A stretch of DNA of 64,000 nucleotides from an uncultured Collinsella sp. (GTDB taxonomy: Bacteria; Actinomycetota; Coriobacteriia; Coriobacteriales; Coriobacteriaceae), in contig CABUXL010000002.1 of NCBI GenBank assembly GCA_902495525.1, positions 1 through 64,000 of the forward strand. The letters are read 5' to 3'. The position numbers and the translations under genes are program-made. The notes beneath the pieces are model-generated. The model had not been told where the DNA came from. It searched no databases and worked only from the letters and a program-made list of their open reading frames with translations. Below, one piece after another: positions 33,734 through 42,654 of this stretch (its first letter is position 1; each line of letters starts with the position of its first letter).

Positions 33734-34004
33734 CCTTATCACCTTCAGTGTTTGTAAAGCCCATAAACCAGCCAATCAAGTCCTGCATGACGGTGGTATT
33801 TAAGCTGTAAACGATGTTTTGGCCATGGCGCTCATCGGTCACCAGCCCGGCGTTTTTAAGCGTTGCCAGATGATGGCTGAGCGACGGTTTGCTTATGTCG
33901 AAATGCTCGGCGAGCTCCCCCGCCGTGCAATTGCCCTCGCGCAGCAGTTCTAAAATGCGCCGCCGCGTTGGATCCGCCAGCGCCTTAAAACCTTCTCCCG
34001 GCAT
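33726..34004 (-). CDS. ArsR family transcriptional repressor (SdpR-like)
   Basis: A 92-residue winged-helix repressor with no metal-binding cysteine motif: FKALADPTRRRILELLREGNCTAGELAEHFDISKPSLSHHLATLKNAGLV. The tail (MQDLIGWFMGFTN) is like that of SdpR, the autorepressor of the sdpRI operon. SD GAGGAGG precedes ATG 34004. A dyad TTAGA-N6-TCTAA sits 50 bases upstream and is a good operator candidate. Confidence 0.9.
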   Translation of the reverse strand: MPGEGFKALADPTRRRILELLREGNCTAGELAEHFDISKPSLSHHLATLKNAGLVTDERHGQNIVYSLNTTVMQDLIGWFMGFTNTEGDKDE

Positions 34005-34052
34005 AGAACCTCCTCTCGCTATCTCTCGCGACGTGCACACTATACTCGATAT

Positions 34053-34068
34053 TTAGATGTTTGTCTAA
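34053..34068 (-). promoter_or_regulatory. Candidate SdpR-type operator
   Basis: TTTAGATGTTTGTCTAA contains TTAGA and TCTAA arms with a six-base centre, in an AT-rich stretch upstream of the ArsR-type gene. ArsR repressors typically bind such AT-rich dyads at their own promoters. Confidence 0.5.
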
Positions 34069-34171
34069 TTATCTAATAGCAATGTTATGTATAGAACATG
34101 CGTTCGTTTTTAGATACAATGGGTCCAGAAGCAGATGGGCCAGCTCCCTCTTCCCAAGAAGGAGATGGACT

Positions 34172-34258
34172 ATGAGTATTAACGATGTCCTGACGTTGTT
34201 GTTGCTTGTAATCGCGGCTGTGGAGCTCGGCATCCACATTGGAGGTCGAATGAAATAG
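34172..34258 (+). CDS. 28-residue hydrophobic peptide, holin-like/type I toxin candidate
   Basis: A tiny gene with a strong SD (AAGGAG, seven bases before ATG 34172). The product MSINDVLTLLLLVIAAVELG continues with a short tail ending GGRMK. It is one transmembrane helix with a polar start and basic end, like the small putative holin-like toxins of Gram-positive bacteria. GC-rich inverted sequences follow within 90 bases (CCGCCCCCGCG, and ACCCG-CTGCAA-CGGGT at 34321-34336), as expected around a type I antisense-controlled toxin. Confidence 0.6.
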   Translation: MSINDVLTLLLLVIAAVELGIHIGGRMK

Positions 34259-34465
34259 CCGCCCCCGCGTAATGCGAAGACGGCCACTTCTCACGCTACA
34301 AACGTGTTTGGGAGTTGGCCAACCCGCTGCAACGGGTGCCATCTGCTTCATCTTATGCGAATCACTGCCTCATTTCAACAAGCCCCTAGGGCTCAAATGG
34401 AATCGCGATAATACCTATAATGGCGATAGCTAAAACACGATTCGCTTCCCCATCGGAGGATGTCT

Positions 34466-35260
34466 ATGACCGAAACCGCTGCCGCTCTCGTCGAGACACG
34501 CGACACCAAGCTCGAGATCATCATGGGCCGCGAGGCACTCGATAAGCTCGCCGATGCTACGGTGCTGATGCTCGGCTGCGGAGGTGTGGGGTCCAATTGC
34601 TGCGAGGCGCTCGCCCGCGGCGGCATTGGTCATTTCGTCATTCTGGACAAGGACATCGTCGCGCCCAGCAATATCAATCGCCAGGCTATCGCCTTTCACA
34701 GCACCATCGGCAAGCGCAAGGTCGATGTTATGGAAGCCATGATCCACGACATCAATCCCGCCGCCACCGTTATCAAACGCACCGAATACCTGCTGAGCGA
34801 CAACATCGACGAGTTCTTCGCAAGCGTTTTGGAGCAGACGGACGGCAAGCTCGACTACGTCGTCGACGCCATCGACACCATCTCGGCCAAGCTCACCATT
34901 GCCAAATATGCTCAGGACCACGACATTCGTTTGGTTAGCTCCATGGGCGGGGCCAACAAGCTCCATCCCGAGTGCCTCCGCTTTGCCGACATCTTCGATA
35001 CGGTACGTGACCCCATGAGCCGCATTATGCGCAAAGAATGCAAGAAGCGCGGCATCAAGAGCCTGCACGTACTGTTTAGCTGCGAGGAATCGGTTAAGAC
35101 ACAGCCCCGCGACCCTTCCAACATCCACGAGCGCACCGAGCTGGGAACCGCCAGCTTTATGCCGCCCATCATGGGCCAGATGATCGCCGGCGAGGTTATC
35201 CGTCAGATCAGTGGTCGCGGCACCGAGCGCGTGCGCGCCGACGGCCAACGCCTGGACTAG
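34466..35260 (+). CDS. tcdA: tRNA threonylcarbamoyladenosine dehydratase
   Basis: An E1-like ThiF-family enzyme that cyclises t6A37 of tRNA to ct6A, 264 residues. It has the ATP loop LGCGGVGSNCCEALARGG, the Arg/Asn motif DKDIVAPSNINRQ and the catalytic region VDAIDTISAKL. ATG 34466 has GGAGG at seven bases; an ATG two codons upstream touches that site. The next gene (TatD-like) starts 14 bases after the stop. Confidence 0.9.
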   Translation: MTETAAALVETRDTKLEIIMGREALDKLADATVLMLGCGGVGSNCCEALARGGIGHFVILDKDIVAPSNINRQAIAFHSTIGKRKVDVMEAMIHDINPAATVIKRTEYLLSDNIDEFFASVLEQTDGKLDYVVDAIDTISAKLTIAKYAQDHDIRLVSSMGGANKLHPECLRFADIFDTVRDPMSRIMRKECKKRGIKSLHVLFSCEESVKTQPRDPSNIHERTELGTASFMPPIMGQMIAGEVIRQISGRGTERVRADGQRLD

Positions 35261-35274
35261 CGGAGCGCGCCGAG

Positions 35275-36057
35275 ATGGAGCCCCGGTTATTTGATGCACA
35301 CTGCCATCTTGATTTAATGGCTCACCCGGACGCCGTTACCGATGAGGCAACGGCGCTGGGCTTGGGTCTATTTGATTGCGGCGTCGATCCACGCGATTTC
35401 GCTAGCGCACACGGGCGAACCCGTCGCCTTCCTACCGTCATCAAGGGCATCGGCCTCCATCCCTGGTGGCTCGCCGACGGCCGCTGCGGTCCCGCCGAAG
35501 TCAATCTGCTTTGCGAAGTTGCTGCCCAAGAGCGCTACATCGGCGAAGTCGGGCTCGACTTTTCCGCGCGCTTTGCTGGAAGTGAGCCGCTACAAATACA
35601 GGCACTTAACCGGCTCTGCGATGCACTCGTGCAGCATCCTCTTACCGGGCGCGTGATATCAATTCACGCCGTTCGTTCGGCAGGAGCCGTACTGGACGTC
35701 CTCGAATCGCATGGACTACTCATCCCAAACCCCGACTCCCCCGCTATCATCTTCCACTGGTTTAGCGGCACTTCGAACGAACTCGCCCGCGCGCGAAACG
35801 CAAACTGCTATTTTTCCGTGAACGAGCGTATGCTCGCCACCAAGCGCGGTCGCGAATATGCCCGGCAGATTCCACTCGACCGTCTACTGCTCGAAACCGA
35901 TGCGCCAGCCGAACCAAACACAGAAACAGGCGCGCAGTCGCTCATCAGATCGCTCGCAAGGACCTCGATGCGCATCGCCTCACTCAAAAACTGTGACGCA
36001 AAGCGCATCGAGTCGGCAGTTTTAGCAAATGCGCACTCTGTTTTTGACCTTCGCTAA
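35275..36057 (+). CDS. TatD family metal-dependent hydrolase
   Basis: 260 residues, TIM-barrel amidohydrolase fold. The N-terminal metal site LFDAHCHLDLM, the glutamate in IGEVGLDF, the histidine in FHWFSG and the final LLLETDAPAEP are the TatD family motifs. These enzymes are 3-prime exonucleases or DNases in vitro. It follows tcdA closely, so the two are co-transcribed. Confidence 0.9.
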   Translation: MEPRLFDAHCHLDLMAHPDAVTDEATALGLGLFDCGVDPRDFASAHGRTRRLPTVIKGIGLHPWWLADGRCGPAEVNLLCEVAAQERYIGEVGLDFSARFAGSEPLQIQALNRLCDALVQHPLTGRVISIHAVRSAGAVLDVLESHGLLIPNPDSPAIIFHWFSGTSNELARARNANCYFSVNERMLATKRGREYARQIPLDRLLLETDAPAEPNTETGAQSLIRSLARTSMRIASLKNCDAKRIESAVLANAHSVFDLR

Positions 36058-36138
36058 CTCCTGTGGGCAAAAATGCCAAGGGGCATGCAAATCGCACAAC
36101 GCAGTCCCTATTTTGGAAGACAGTACAATTCGGCAGCA

Positions 36139-37656
36139 TTACACCAATTCGTGCATGAGATCACGGTTGCGTGCATACAATTCGTCAAAGATATGACGGC
36201 GCGACGCATATAACTCGTGGGCAGTCATATCAGGCACGATTGTTTGCGCAACGCCAAGGACTTGGGCGAGCTCATCCCATGATGCATAGGCGCCACCTGC
36301 GAGAGCTGCCATGATGGCATCACCGAAGCATGCGCCCACCGTAACCTTGGCAACCGAGACCTCGCGCCCACATACGTCGGCGATAGCCTGCATCCAAACT
36401 GGATTCTTGGTTCCACCTCCGACAAGCATAATGCGCCCAATTGGCAGTCCATGTTCTCGCTCGATAATGTCGACATGGGATGCAACGGTATACGCGACGC
36501 CTTCCAAGGCGGCACGAACCATATGGGCTCGCGTATGCCTTCCGGTCAGGCCAAAGAAGACGCCACGCGCCTCGGGATCGTTGAGCGGAGTGCGCTCCCC
36601 CGCAAAGTACGGCAGACACAGGAGCCCATCGGCACCCGGCGCCACACCGGCGGCATCATGCGCCATAACCGAATATGCATCGGGGCCACCGTGGCCCTCG
36701 GCCTCCACGGCGTCGCGATACAGCTCTTGGCGCAGCCACGATGTGAGCGCACCCGCCGTATTGGTCCCCGCGCAGATCCCGTAAGTTCCGGGAATGATAA
36801 ACGTCCCTGGCCACAGGCGGGCATCATCGACCATATGATCAGCTAGATAGATGAAATACGCCGTACTCCCCAACTGAACCATCATATCGCCGGGACGAAA
36901 TACACCCGTCGAAATGGCCTCGGCACCAGAGTCGCCCGTTCCCACTAAGACAGGTGTCCCTGCCGCGAGCCCCGTCGCCTCAGCCGCACGCTGAGTAATC
37001 ACCCCGGCAATATCGGTAGCCGACATTACCTCCGCCATCTGGTCAGGCCGGCAGAAACGAGCACATTCCCGAGCATCAACCTTCCAAGTGAAGCGGTCGT
37101 ATAGGGGAAGAAAATCCTCCGCCAAATAACGGTCCACCGTAAAACGCCCCGTCAACTTTGCGCACAGAAACGATGACGCCGTCAGGAACTTCGCGGCACG
37201 TTCGTGCACCTCGGGCATATTCTCCTTAAACCACAAGATCTTGGGAGCAATATCTGACGAACAGGGATCGTGCCCGAAAAGCTCGCGTGCGCGATCTGAC
37301 CCATATTCGGAAAGAAGCTCGTCAATCTGCGGTTTCGAACGTGCATCGACTCCATACAAAATCGCGGGCGCCAGCGCGTTGCACTCGGTATCGACCGGCA
37401 CACAGTCGCAGCCCAATGCGGAAAGGCCCACGCATCCGATCTGTGCCGCGTTAACCCCCGATCGCGCCACCAGCTCGCGCGACAAGCGGCAAAAATCGCC
37501 CCACCAAACGGCCTCGGCATCATGCTGGTACCATCCGTCACACGGGTTGTCCGTCTCATGTCCACAAGAGGCTTGGCAAACGATGTTGCATCGATCATCG
37601 ATTAAAACGCCTTTAGAGGCGCTTGTCCCAATATCAATACCCAGATAGAGCGCCAT
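36139..37656 (-). CDS. FGGY family carbohydrate kinase (xylulokinase-like)
   Basis: A 505-residue sugar kinase with LYLGIDIGTSASKGVLID (phosphate loop), LGSTAYFIYL, FAGERTPLNDPEARGVFFGL and the C-terminal ATP segment LVGGGTKNPVWMQAIADVCG. It phosphorylates a ketose or polyol; the family does not give the exact substrate. It is the last gene of the ten-gene operon, starting six bases after the BtpA stop. Its presence next to fructoselysine genes indicates a second sugar-like substrate or a downstream product. Confidence 0.88.
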   Translation of the reverse strand: MALYLGIDIGTSASKGVLIDDRCNIVCQASCGHETDNPCDGWYQHDAEAVWWGDFCRLSRELVARSGVNAAQIGCVGLSALGCDCVPVDTECNALAPAILYGVDARSKPQIDELLSEYGSDRARELFGHDPCSSDIAPKILWFKENMPEVHERAAKFLTASSFLCAKLTGRFTVDRYLAEDFLPLYDRFTWKVDARECARFCRPDQMAEVMSATDIAGVITQRAAEATGLAAGTPVLVGTGDSGAEAISTGVFRPGDMMVQLGSTAYFIYLADHMVDDARLWPGTFIIPGTYGICAGTNTAGALTSWLRQELYRDAVEAEGHGGPDAYSVMAHDAAGVAPGADGLLCLPYFAGERTPLNDPEARGVFFGLTGRHTRAHMVRAALEGVAYTVASHVDIIEREHGLPIGRIMLVGGGTKNPVWMQAIADVCGREVSVAKVTVGACFGDAIMAALAGGAYASWDELAQVLGVAQTIVPDMTAHELYASRRHIFDELYARNRDLMHELV

Positions 37657-37662
37657 AGGTGC

Positions 37663-38472
37663 CTACTCCCCTCGCGCCGTACGAGCGGCAGCCATAAAAC
37701 GAGCTACCCGCTCAACGTCAACCGGGGCATCCAGCTTTCCGTCGCGCTTTAAGCAGGTGCCGACAAACGCGCCATCGTAGTGAGCAAATACGTCAGCCAC
37801 GGTATTTTCGCGACAACCGGTGCCACATACCACGGGCACTTCGCCAACACGCTCACGGACCTCATCGGCAAGCTCGCCCGAAGCGCCACGACCGGCAGCC
37901 GAACCGCCGATGACCATCGCATCCGGTAGGCAATTAAAGAGAAGCGAATCGGCAATGTCCGCAGTCGTGCGGTCGTTGAGATAAACCTCTCCCTCGCTCG
38001 TGATGAAGTGAAAAAGCTTGAGGTCGTCCAAGCGCAGCGCCGCCTTGCGACGCATGGTGTGCGCGAAATCTCGGTTAATCAGTCCGAGATCACCGGCCCA
38101 GGCACCGCAAAAATTACAGCGCGTGAACTGCGCATCGACGGCAGCGCACAGCTCGATTGTGGCATCACCATCGTAAATAGCCTCAGCCCCCCAAGGAGTC
38201 GACAGATCATGGGACAGAGCCCCGATTACATAGCCCATCGATGCAAGGGTTGAGGGAGAAACGTGCTGCTCATAGGGCATCGAGAGCTCATTGGTAATCA
38301 AAATGCCATCGACACCGCCCTGCTGCAACGCCTCGAGATCGCGCTTGGCGGCTTCCACGACCTGTGACGCGCTTCCGCCCGGGTAGTACAGTGGATCGCC
38401 CGGCAGAGGACGCAGGTGCAGCATTCCGATAACCGGCTTTTCGGTCTTGAACATCGAAGTTAGAAACGACAT
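37663..38472 (-). CDS. BtpA/SgcQ family TIM-barrel protein
   Basis: 269 residues. PVIGMLHLRPLPGDPLY at the N-terminus, GGVDGILITNELSMPY and VVCGTGCRENTVADVFAHYDGAFVGTCLKRDG are the BtpA/SgcQ signatures. The family was named for photosystem I biogenesis, but in heterotrophs it is found in sugar operons such as sgc. ATG 38472 follows AAGGAG. Its role in the operon is unknown, possibly an aldolase or isomerase step. Confidence 0.86.
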   Translation of the reverse strand: MSFLTSMFKTEKPVIGMLHLRPLPGDPLYYPGGSASQVVEAAKRDLEALQQGGVDGILITNELSMPYEQHVSPSTLASMGYVIGALSHDLSTPWGAEAIYDGDATIELCAAVDAQFTRCNFCGAWAGDLGLINRDFAHTMRRKAALRLDDLKLFHFITSEGEVYLNDRTTADIADSLLFNCLPDAMVIGGSAAGRGASGELADEVRERVGEVPVVCGTGCRENTVADVFAHYDGAFVGTCLKRDGKLDAPVDVERVARFMAAARTARGE

Positions 38473-38505
38473 AACGTGCTCCTTCATAGGGTTATTGCAG
38501 GGACG

Positions 38506-38934
38506 TTACTCCCCCAGCACCTCGATGTACACTTTTCGCTTCTGCGGACCGTCAAACTCCGCAAGATAGATGTTCTGGGCACCTCCGCACACGATGTGGC
38601 CATCTTGAACGGGAAAGAAGCAACTGTTTCCACAAATCATGCTCTTGATATGCCCACAGGAGTTGTTGCCGGTGGCTCCATAGCTCGGCAGGAAGTGTGC
38701 ATGCGCATAGGGGGCATCGAGTGGGGCGATGCGATCAAGCGTCTCCATAAGATCCGTCTCCACGCAGGGCAGCCCCTCGTTTACCACGATTCCACAGGTC
38801 GTATGCGACAAAATAATCGCTGCCAAGCCATTGGTCACCGAGCTGCGTTCGATGGCAGCGTGCACGTCCTCGGTAATATCGATGAACTGGTCCGGAGCAG
38901 TCGATAGATAGCTCAATGTCTCGAGCGTCACCAT
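38506..38934 (-). CDS. YjbQ family protein
   Basis: 142 residues. ILSHTTCGIVVNEG, GNNSCGHIKSMICGNS and GGAQNIYLAEFDGPQKRKVYIEVLGE are the YjbQ/UPF0047 motifs, with the conserved His and Cys residues. Proteins of this family show weak thiamine-phosphate synthase activity in vitro, but the true role is open. It sits between the BtpA gene and an amidohydrolase gene with only two bases to the latter, so it takes part in the operon's pathway. Confidence 0.86.
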   Translation of the reverse strand: MVTLETLSYLSTAPDQFIDITEDVHAAIERSSVTNGLAAIILSHTTCGIVVNEGLPCVETDLMETLDRIAPLDAPYAHAHFLPSYGATGNNSCGHIKSMICGNSCFFPVQDGHIVCGGAQNIYLAEFDGPQKRKVYIEVLGE

Positions 38935-38936
38935 GT

Positions 38937-39797
38937 TTACTCATCCCCTTCAAGAAAACGCAGGGCATTACCCCAGTAGAGCCTTTCTCGCGCATCATCG
39001 CGCATGAGCACGGTATCGAGCGCCCGCTTGAGTTTGAATGCACGGAAACGCGGCGTATTGCTGGCGAACATCACTTGATGCGATAGCGCGCGCTCATACC
39101 ACAGCGGCCCCATATCGACCGTGAAAAGACGCTGCATCATCTCCTCGGGCGAATCGATGTAAGTGATAGAGGTGTCCGTGTAGCAGTTGGGATACTTGAG
39201 CAGCATCGCCACGGTCTCGCGCACCCAGGGCCAGCCAAAGTGGGTCAAACTAAAGCGCACATTTGGATGCGTTGCGATTGTGTGCTCAAATGCAAGCGGG
39301 TTACTGCGCGAGAGCTCTGCGCCCGGCTCCCAAGACATACCGGCATGGAAAACCACCGGCTTGTTATAGCGCTCGCACAGCTCGTAAAGCGGCTCGGCCA
39401 CAGCATCATCGGGGGCAAAACCCTGCTTTGCCGGATGCAGGCAAAGCCCCTTTGCCCCCAACTCGGTAAAGGCGTGCTCCAATTCGTCTGCGGCTCCGCT
39501 CACCTGCGGATCTACGCTCGCAAATCCCCACAGACGATCGGGGTGCGCGGCAACCAGCATGGCAATCTGGTCATTGGTGCCAAAGTGCCCTCCGCATGCC
39601 GTGGTTACATCGAGCGGCATGAGGACGCTCTTCCGCACGTCGCAGACGTCCATCTCGACTTGAAGCTCATCCCAATCCATGGGGCTCATATGCCCCATAC
39701 CAAATTCTCGTGACCAAAAACCGAATCCATCAGGCTCATCACCCGGCGTACAGATCTCGCTGTAGAGCATGGGCTGAACCAACATGTCGATAACCAT
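38937..39797 (-). CDS. Amidohydrolase family protein (amidohydrolase 2 type)
   Basis: 286 residues. The barrel carries FASVDPQVSGAADELEHAF, KGLCLHPAKQGF, VVFHAGMSWEPGAE and FSLTHFGWPWVRE. This order is seen in the decarboxylase/lactonase-type amidohydrolases. ATG 39797 follows AAAGGAG. In the operon it may hydrolyse a lactone or decarboxylate an acid, a guess from family alone. Confidence 0.82.
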   Translation of the reverse strand: MVIDMLVQPMLYSEICTPGDEPDGFGFWSREFGMGHMSPMDWDELQVEMDVCDVRKSVLMPLDVTTACGGHFGTNDQIAMLVAAHPDRLWGFASVDPQVSGAADELEHAFTELGAKGLCLHPAKQGFAPDDAVAEPLYELCERYNKPVVFHAGMSWEPGAELSRSNPLAFEHTIATHPNVRFSLTHFGWPWVRETVAMLLKYPNCYTDTSITYIDSPEEMMQRLFTVDMGPLWYERALSHQVMFASNTPRFRAFKLKRALDTVLMRDDARERLYWGNALRFLEGDE

Positions 39798-39824
39798 TTC
39801 ATACTCCTTTCCAGGCATTTGACC

Positions 39825-40625
39825 CTAGTACGGCTCAAACGAACCAATCACTCGGGACGACAGCTCAGCGCCCACCTTCATACACGCCGGAATATCAAGG
39901 CCATCGATCACGCCCTTGGTAAACCCGGCAATATACGAGTCGCCGGCACCCACGGTATTAACGACCTTCTCCGCCGGTACGATCCCGCACTCATAGAAGC
40001 GCTCACCGTCATAGGCAATGCTTCCCTTCTCGCCAAGCGTGGCAACCGCAACGCGCGGTCCCAATCCCTGCACGTGGCGTACCCAGTCTCGTAGCTCCGG
40101 AGTGTCCTCTTCAAACGACATGAACGCATAGTCTACGTAAGGAAAATGAGCCTCACATGCATATTCGGGATCCTGGCTGAACACCGAGAAGTCCATAACC
40201 ACCGTCTTGCCCGCATCATGCCATTCGGGCAGGAGGTCCAAACAATTGCCAAACAGGTCGGTATGAATGATGTCATGCTCCAGGATAAACGCCCGGTCGT
40301 CTTCATTCGGTCGATATGTCTCCATTACGCCATCGATCGCCTCGAGATGTACGCGATCGACGCCGTCTTTCAATGCCATGAGCATCACCGAGGTGTCGCC
40401 ATCCTCCACCCGCAGATGTGAGATATCGAGCCCCTCGGCGGCCAGCGCCTCTCTCATCTTGTCTCCGTACTCGTCCTTGCCGACAACCGACACGGCAGAT
40501 ACCGAAACGCCCATTCGTGCAAGATGGATACCCCAGTCAATGCCATTGCCAGTCGGATAGAACACGCCGATGTTTTGATAGACGTCCGCGCAGCAAAAAC
40601 CAGCCGCACACGCTTTAATACCCAT
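39825..40625 (-). CDS. PfkB family kinase, fructoselysine 6-kinase-like (second copy)
   Basis: 266 residues. The N-terminal CCADVYQNIGVFYPTGNGIDWGIHLARMG and the C-terminal anion hole NTVGAGDSYIAGFTKG define a PfkB kinase. Its closest relative here is the neighbouring PfkB gene, with which it shares the CxADVY/GFGDNVVDRY-type start and VDYAFxS. ATG 40625 has GGAG upstream. A hairpin lies between the two kinase genes. Two diverged FrlD-like kinases suggest two related Amadori or amino-sugar substrates. Confidence 0.82.
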   Translation of the reverse strand: MGIKACAAGFCCADVYQNIGVFYPTGNGIDWGIHLARMGVSVSAVSVVGKDEYGDKMREALAAEGLDISHLRVEDGDTSVMLMALKDGVDRVHLEAIDGVMETYRPNEDDRAFILEHDIIHTDLFGNCLDLLPEWHDAGKTVVMDFSVFSQDPEYACEAHFPYVDYAFMSFEEDTPELRDWVRHVQGLGPRVAVATLGEKGSIAYDGERFYECGIVPAEKVVNTVGAGDSYIAGFTKGVIDGLDIPACMKVGAELSSRVIGSFEPY

Positions 40626-40640
40626 GGTCTTCTCCAATGT

Positions 40641-40678
40641 ACAAAAGGGGACCCACCACATGGCGAGCCCCCTTTTCG
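40641..40678 (-). terminator. Hairpin between the two PfkB kinase genes
   Basis: On the minus strand AAAAGGGGGCTCGCC and GGGTCCCCTTTT pair around ATGTGGT, then TGTACATT. It may terminate part of the transcripts, lowering expression of the downstream genes. Confidence 0.65.
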
Positions 40679-40746
40679 CGTTTCGCTTATTGTTTTGCAT
40701 CGGCTGTCCAAAGCCTCATAGCCAGACCGCCGTACGCTTTCTTAAG

Positions 40747-41610
40747 CTATTCGACGATTGGTGCTCCGTGGCCCCAAGAACCTTCCATGCCGCACACGGT
40801 CGAGGCAAACCCGGCAGCAAAGTCGAGCGCGCGCTCGATGGCCTCGGCGCCATCCTCACCACGCTTGGCGGAATCGAGATAGCACATCAAAAACGAGGTG
40901 AGGAACGAGTCGCCCGCCCCCATGGTGTCCTTCATGTCCGTTACCGGTTTAGCCAGCTGGCGGTAATAACGCTCGCCGTCGTAAGCAATGCAGCCCTCGG
41001 CGCCCGCCGTAGCCGCCACAAAACGCGGACCCAGGCCCTTCACCCATGCCAGACGCTCGCGAATCTCGTCCTCACTCGCGGCATCCGCCGCACTAAAGAA
41101 AGCGAAATCGACGTAGGGTGCAATCTGCTCGTAGTACTCGTCGGTGGAGTCATCCGAAAAGTCAAATGAAACCGTGACGCCCGCGGCCTTCAACTTGGGC
41201 AGTTCGCGCTCGGTAAAGCAATAGTTGCCAGAATGAACCACATCGAACTGCTTCATATACGCCAGATCAAAGCGATCGAGGACATAGCGCGCATCGCCAC
41301 GGATACCGCCCTCGTTGGAGCCGAGGAAGACACGGTCACCGTCAACGACGGTCACGCGAGCCGCTCCGTTCTCGCCAATCATCTGCTCGCACTTGTCAAG
41401 CTCGATACCCTCATCCTCGAGGCTTGCAATGACATGCTCGGCAGCGGCGTCATTGCCAAAAATGCCCATGTATGCAGAGCGTGCGGCACCGCATTTCTTG
41501 GCATAAACGGCGAAGTTCACCGCATTGCCGCCAGGATACATGGTGTGGATATGCTCGTAGCGATCGACGACGTTGTCGCCAAATCCGAGCGCGTTAACGT
41601 TAAATGCCAT
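40747..41610 (-). CDS. Fructoselysine 6-kinase-like PfkB kinase
   Basis: 287 residues. ALGFGDNVVDRYEHIHTMYPGGNAVNFAVYAKKCG matches the start of FrlD (fructoselysine kinase). FLGSNEGGIRG, YVDFAFFSAADA and the anion hole MGAGDSFLTSFLM follow. The kinase phosphorylates C6 of fructoselysine to make the substrate of FrlB, encoded immediately upstream. ATG 41610 has GAAGGG at the right distance. The gene is 13 bases after the frlB stop. Confidence 0.87.
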   Translation of the reverse strand: MAFNVNALGFGDNVVDRYEHIHTMYPGGNAVNFAVYAKKCGAARSAYMGIFGNDAAAEHVIASLEDEGIELDKCEQMIGENGAARVTVVDGDRVFLGSNEGGIRGDARYVLDRFDLAYMKQFDVVHSGNYCFTERELPKLKAAGVTVSFDFSDDSTDEYYEQIAPYVDFAFFSAADAASEDEIRERLAWVKGLGPRFVAATAGAEGCIAYDGERYYRQLAKPVTDMKDTMGAGDSFLTSFLMCYLDSAKRGEDGAEAIERALDFAAGFASTVCGMEGSWGHGAPIVE

Positions 41611-41623
41611 GGTATTTACCCTT

Positions 41624-42592
41624 CTAGTACTCGACGACGCCCATGTAGCGACGGAAATCGGGATCATGGTCAAACACCTTGCCGCGTGCGGCACGCAGCT
41701 CGCAGTTCATGGCGTAGAACAGCACCGGGTCCAGATAGGCACGGACGCTCGCCGGCACGGCTTCCATACCGTACTCCTTGGCATCGAGCACCATCAGCGT
41801 ATCGGTATGCGTCTTAAGGAACGCCAGGGCGCGCTCGTCCATAGCACGGCACTCGCTGGAGCCCATCTGCAGGAAGTAAAAAACGCCATCCTGAGTAGCC
41901 TCGAAGGGGCCATGGAAGTACTCGGCAGAGTGAATGTAGCTGCAGTGCTGCCACTGCATCTCCATAAGAGAGCAGATAGCGAAACCGTAGGTCTGGCTAA
42001 AGTTGGGACCGCTGCCCAGAATATAGAAGAACTCGTGCTCCTGGCAAAGCTTGGCAAAGCGATCGCCCAGCTCGGCATTTACCTTCTCGCGTGCCGGGGG
42101 AAGAATCTTATCCATCTCGGCGATACCGGCATACATATCGGCAAGATCGGCGTAGCCCTCCTGCTGATCGAGCAGCTCTGCCGCAAGCGACAGCGAAATG
42201 CCAGCGGGGACCTCGGCCTGCGGCACGCCCTCGCCCCATGGGTAGACCCACGTGGTCCACTTGCCGGAGTCAATCTTGGATCCAGCGTTGTCGGTCTGGG
42301 CGATCACCGTAGCGCCAGCAGCAAGGGCAATCTCGCAGCCCTCGACGACCTCGGGGGTATTGCCGCTGTGGCTGCAAGCGATGACCAGGGACTTCTCGCC
42401 CAGACGACGTGGACGCATAATGTCGAATTCACGCGCGGTATAGATATACGAAGTGAAGGTGGTAGCCTCGCGCTGCAGAAGCTCATGAGCCGGGATCAAA
42501 TCGATCATGGAGCCACCACAAGCAATCCAGTAGACGCTGTCGAACTTGCCCTTCTCGGCAATTGCCTCTTTGATCAGATCGTGTGCGTTCAT
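41624..42592 (-). CDS. frlB: Fructoselysine 6-phosphate deglycase-like SIS protein
   Basis: 322 residues with two SIS domains. WIACGGSMIDLIPAHE and IACSHSGNTPEVVEG lie in the first; ILGSGPNFSQTYGFAICSLMEMQWQHCSYIHSAEYFHGPFE in the second. This pattern matches FrlB, which splits fructoselysine 6-phosphate into glucose 6-phosphate and lysine. ATG 42592 follows AAGGAA. Neighbouring frlC- and frlD-like genes support the call. Confidence 0.87.
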   Translation of the reverse strand: MNAHDLIKEAIAEKGKFDSVYWIACGGSMIDLIPAHELLQREATTFTSYIYTAREFDIMRPRRLGEKSLVIACSHSGNTPEVVEGCEIALAAGATVIAQTDNAGSKIDSGKWTTWVYPWGEGVPQAEVPAGISLSLAAELLDQQEGYADLADMYAGIAEMDKILPPAREKVNAELGDRFAKLCQEHEFFYILGSGPNFSQTYGFAICSLMEMQWQHCSYIHSAEYFHGPFEATQDGVFYFLQMGSSECRAMDERALAFLKTHTDTLMVLDAKEYGMEAVPASVRAYLDPVLFYAMNCELRAARGKVFDHDPDFRRYMGVVEY

Positions 42593-42654
42593 ATCCAGTT
42601 CCTTTCTTGTTTGGCCCGTAATCAATGACGTTGGTTACGTGGCCGATGGTTGTT

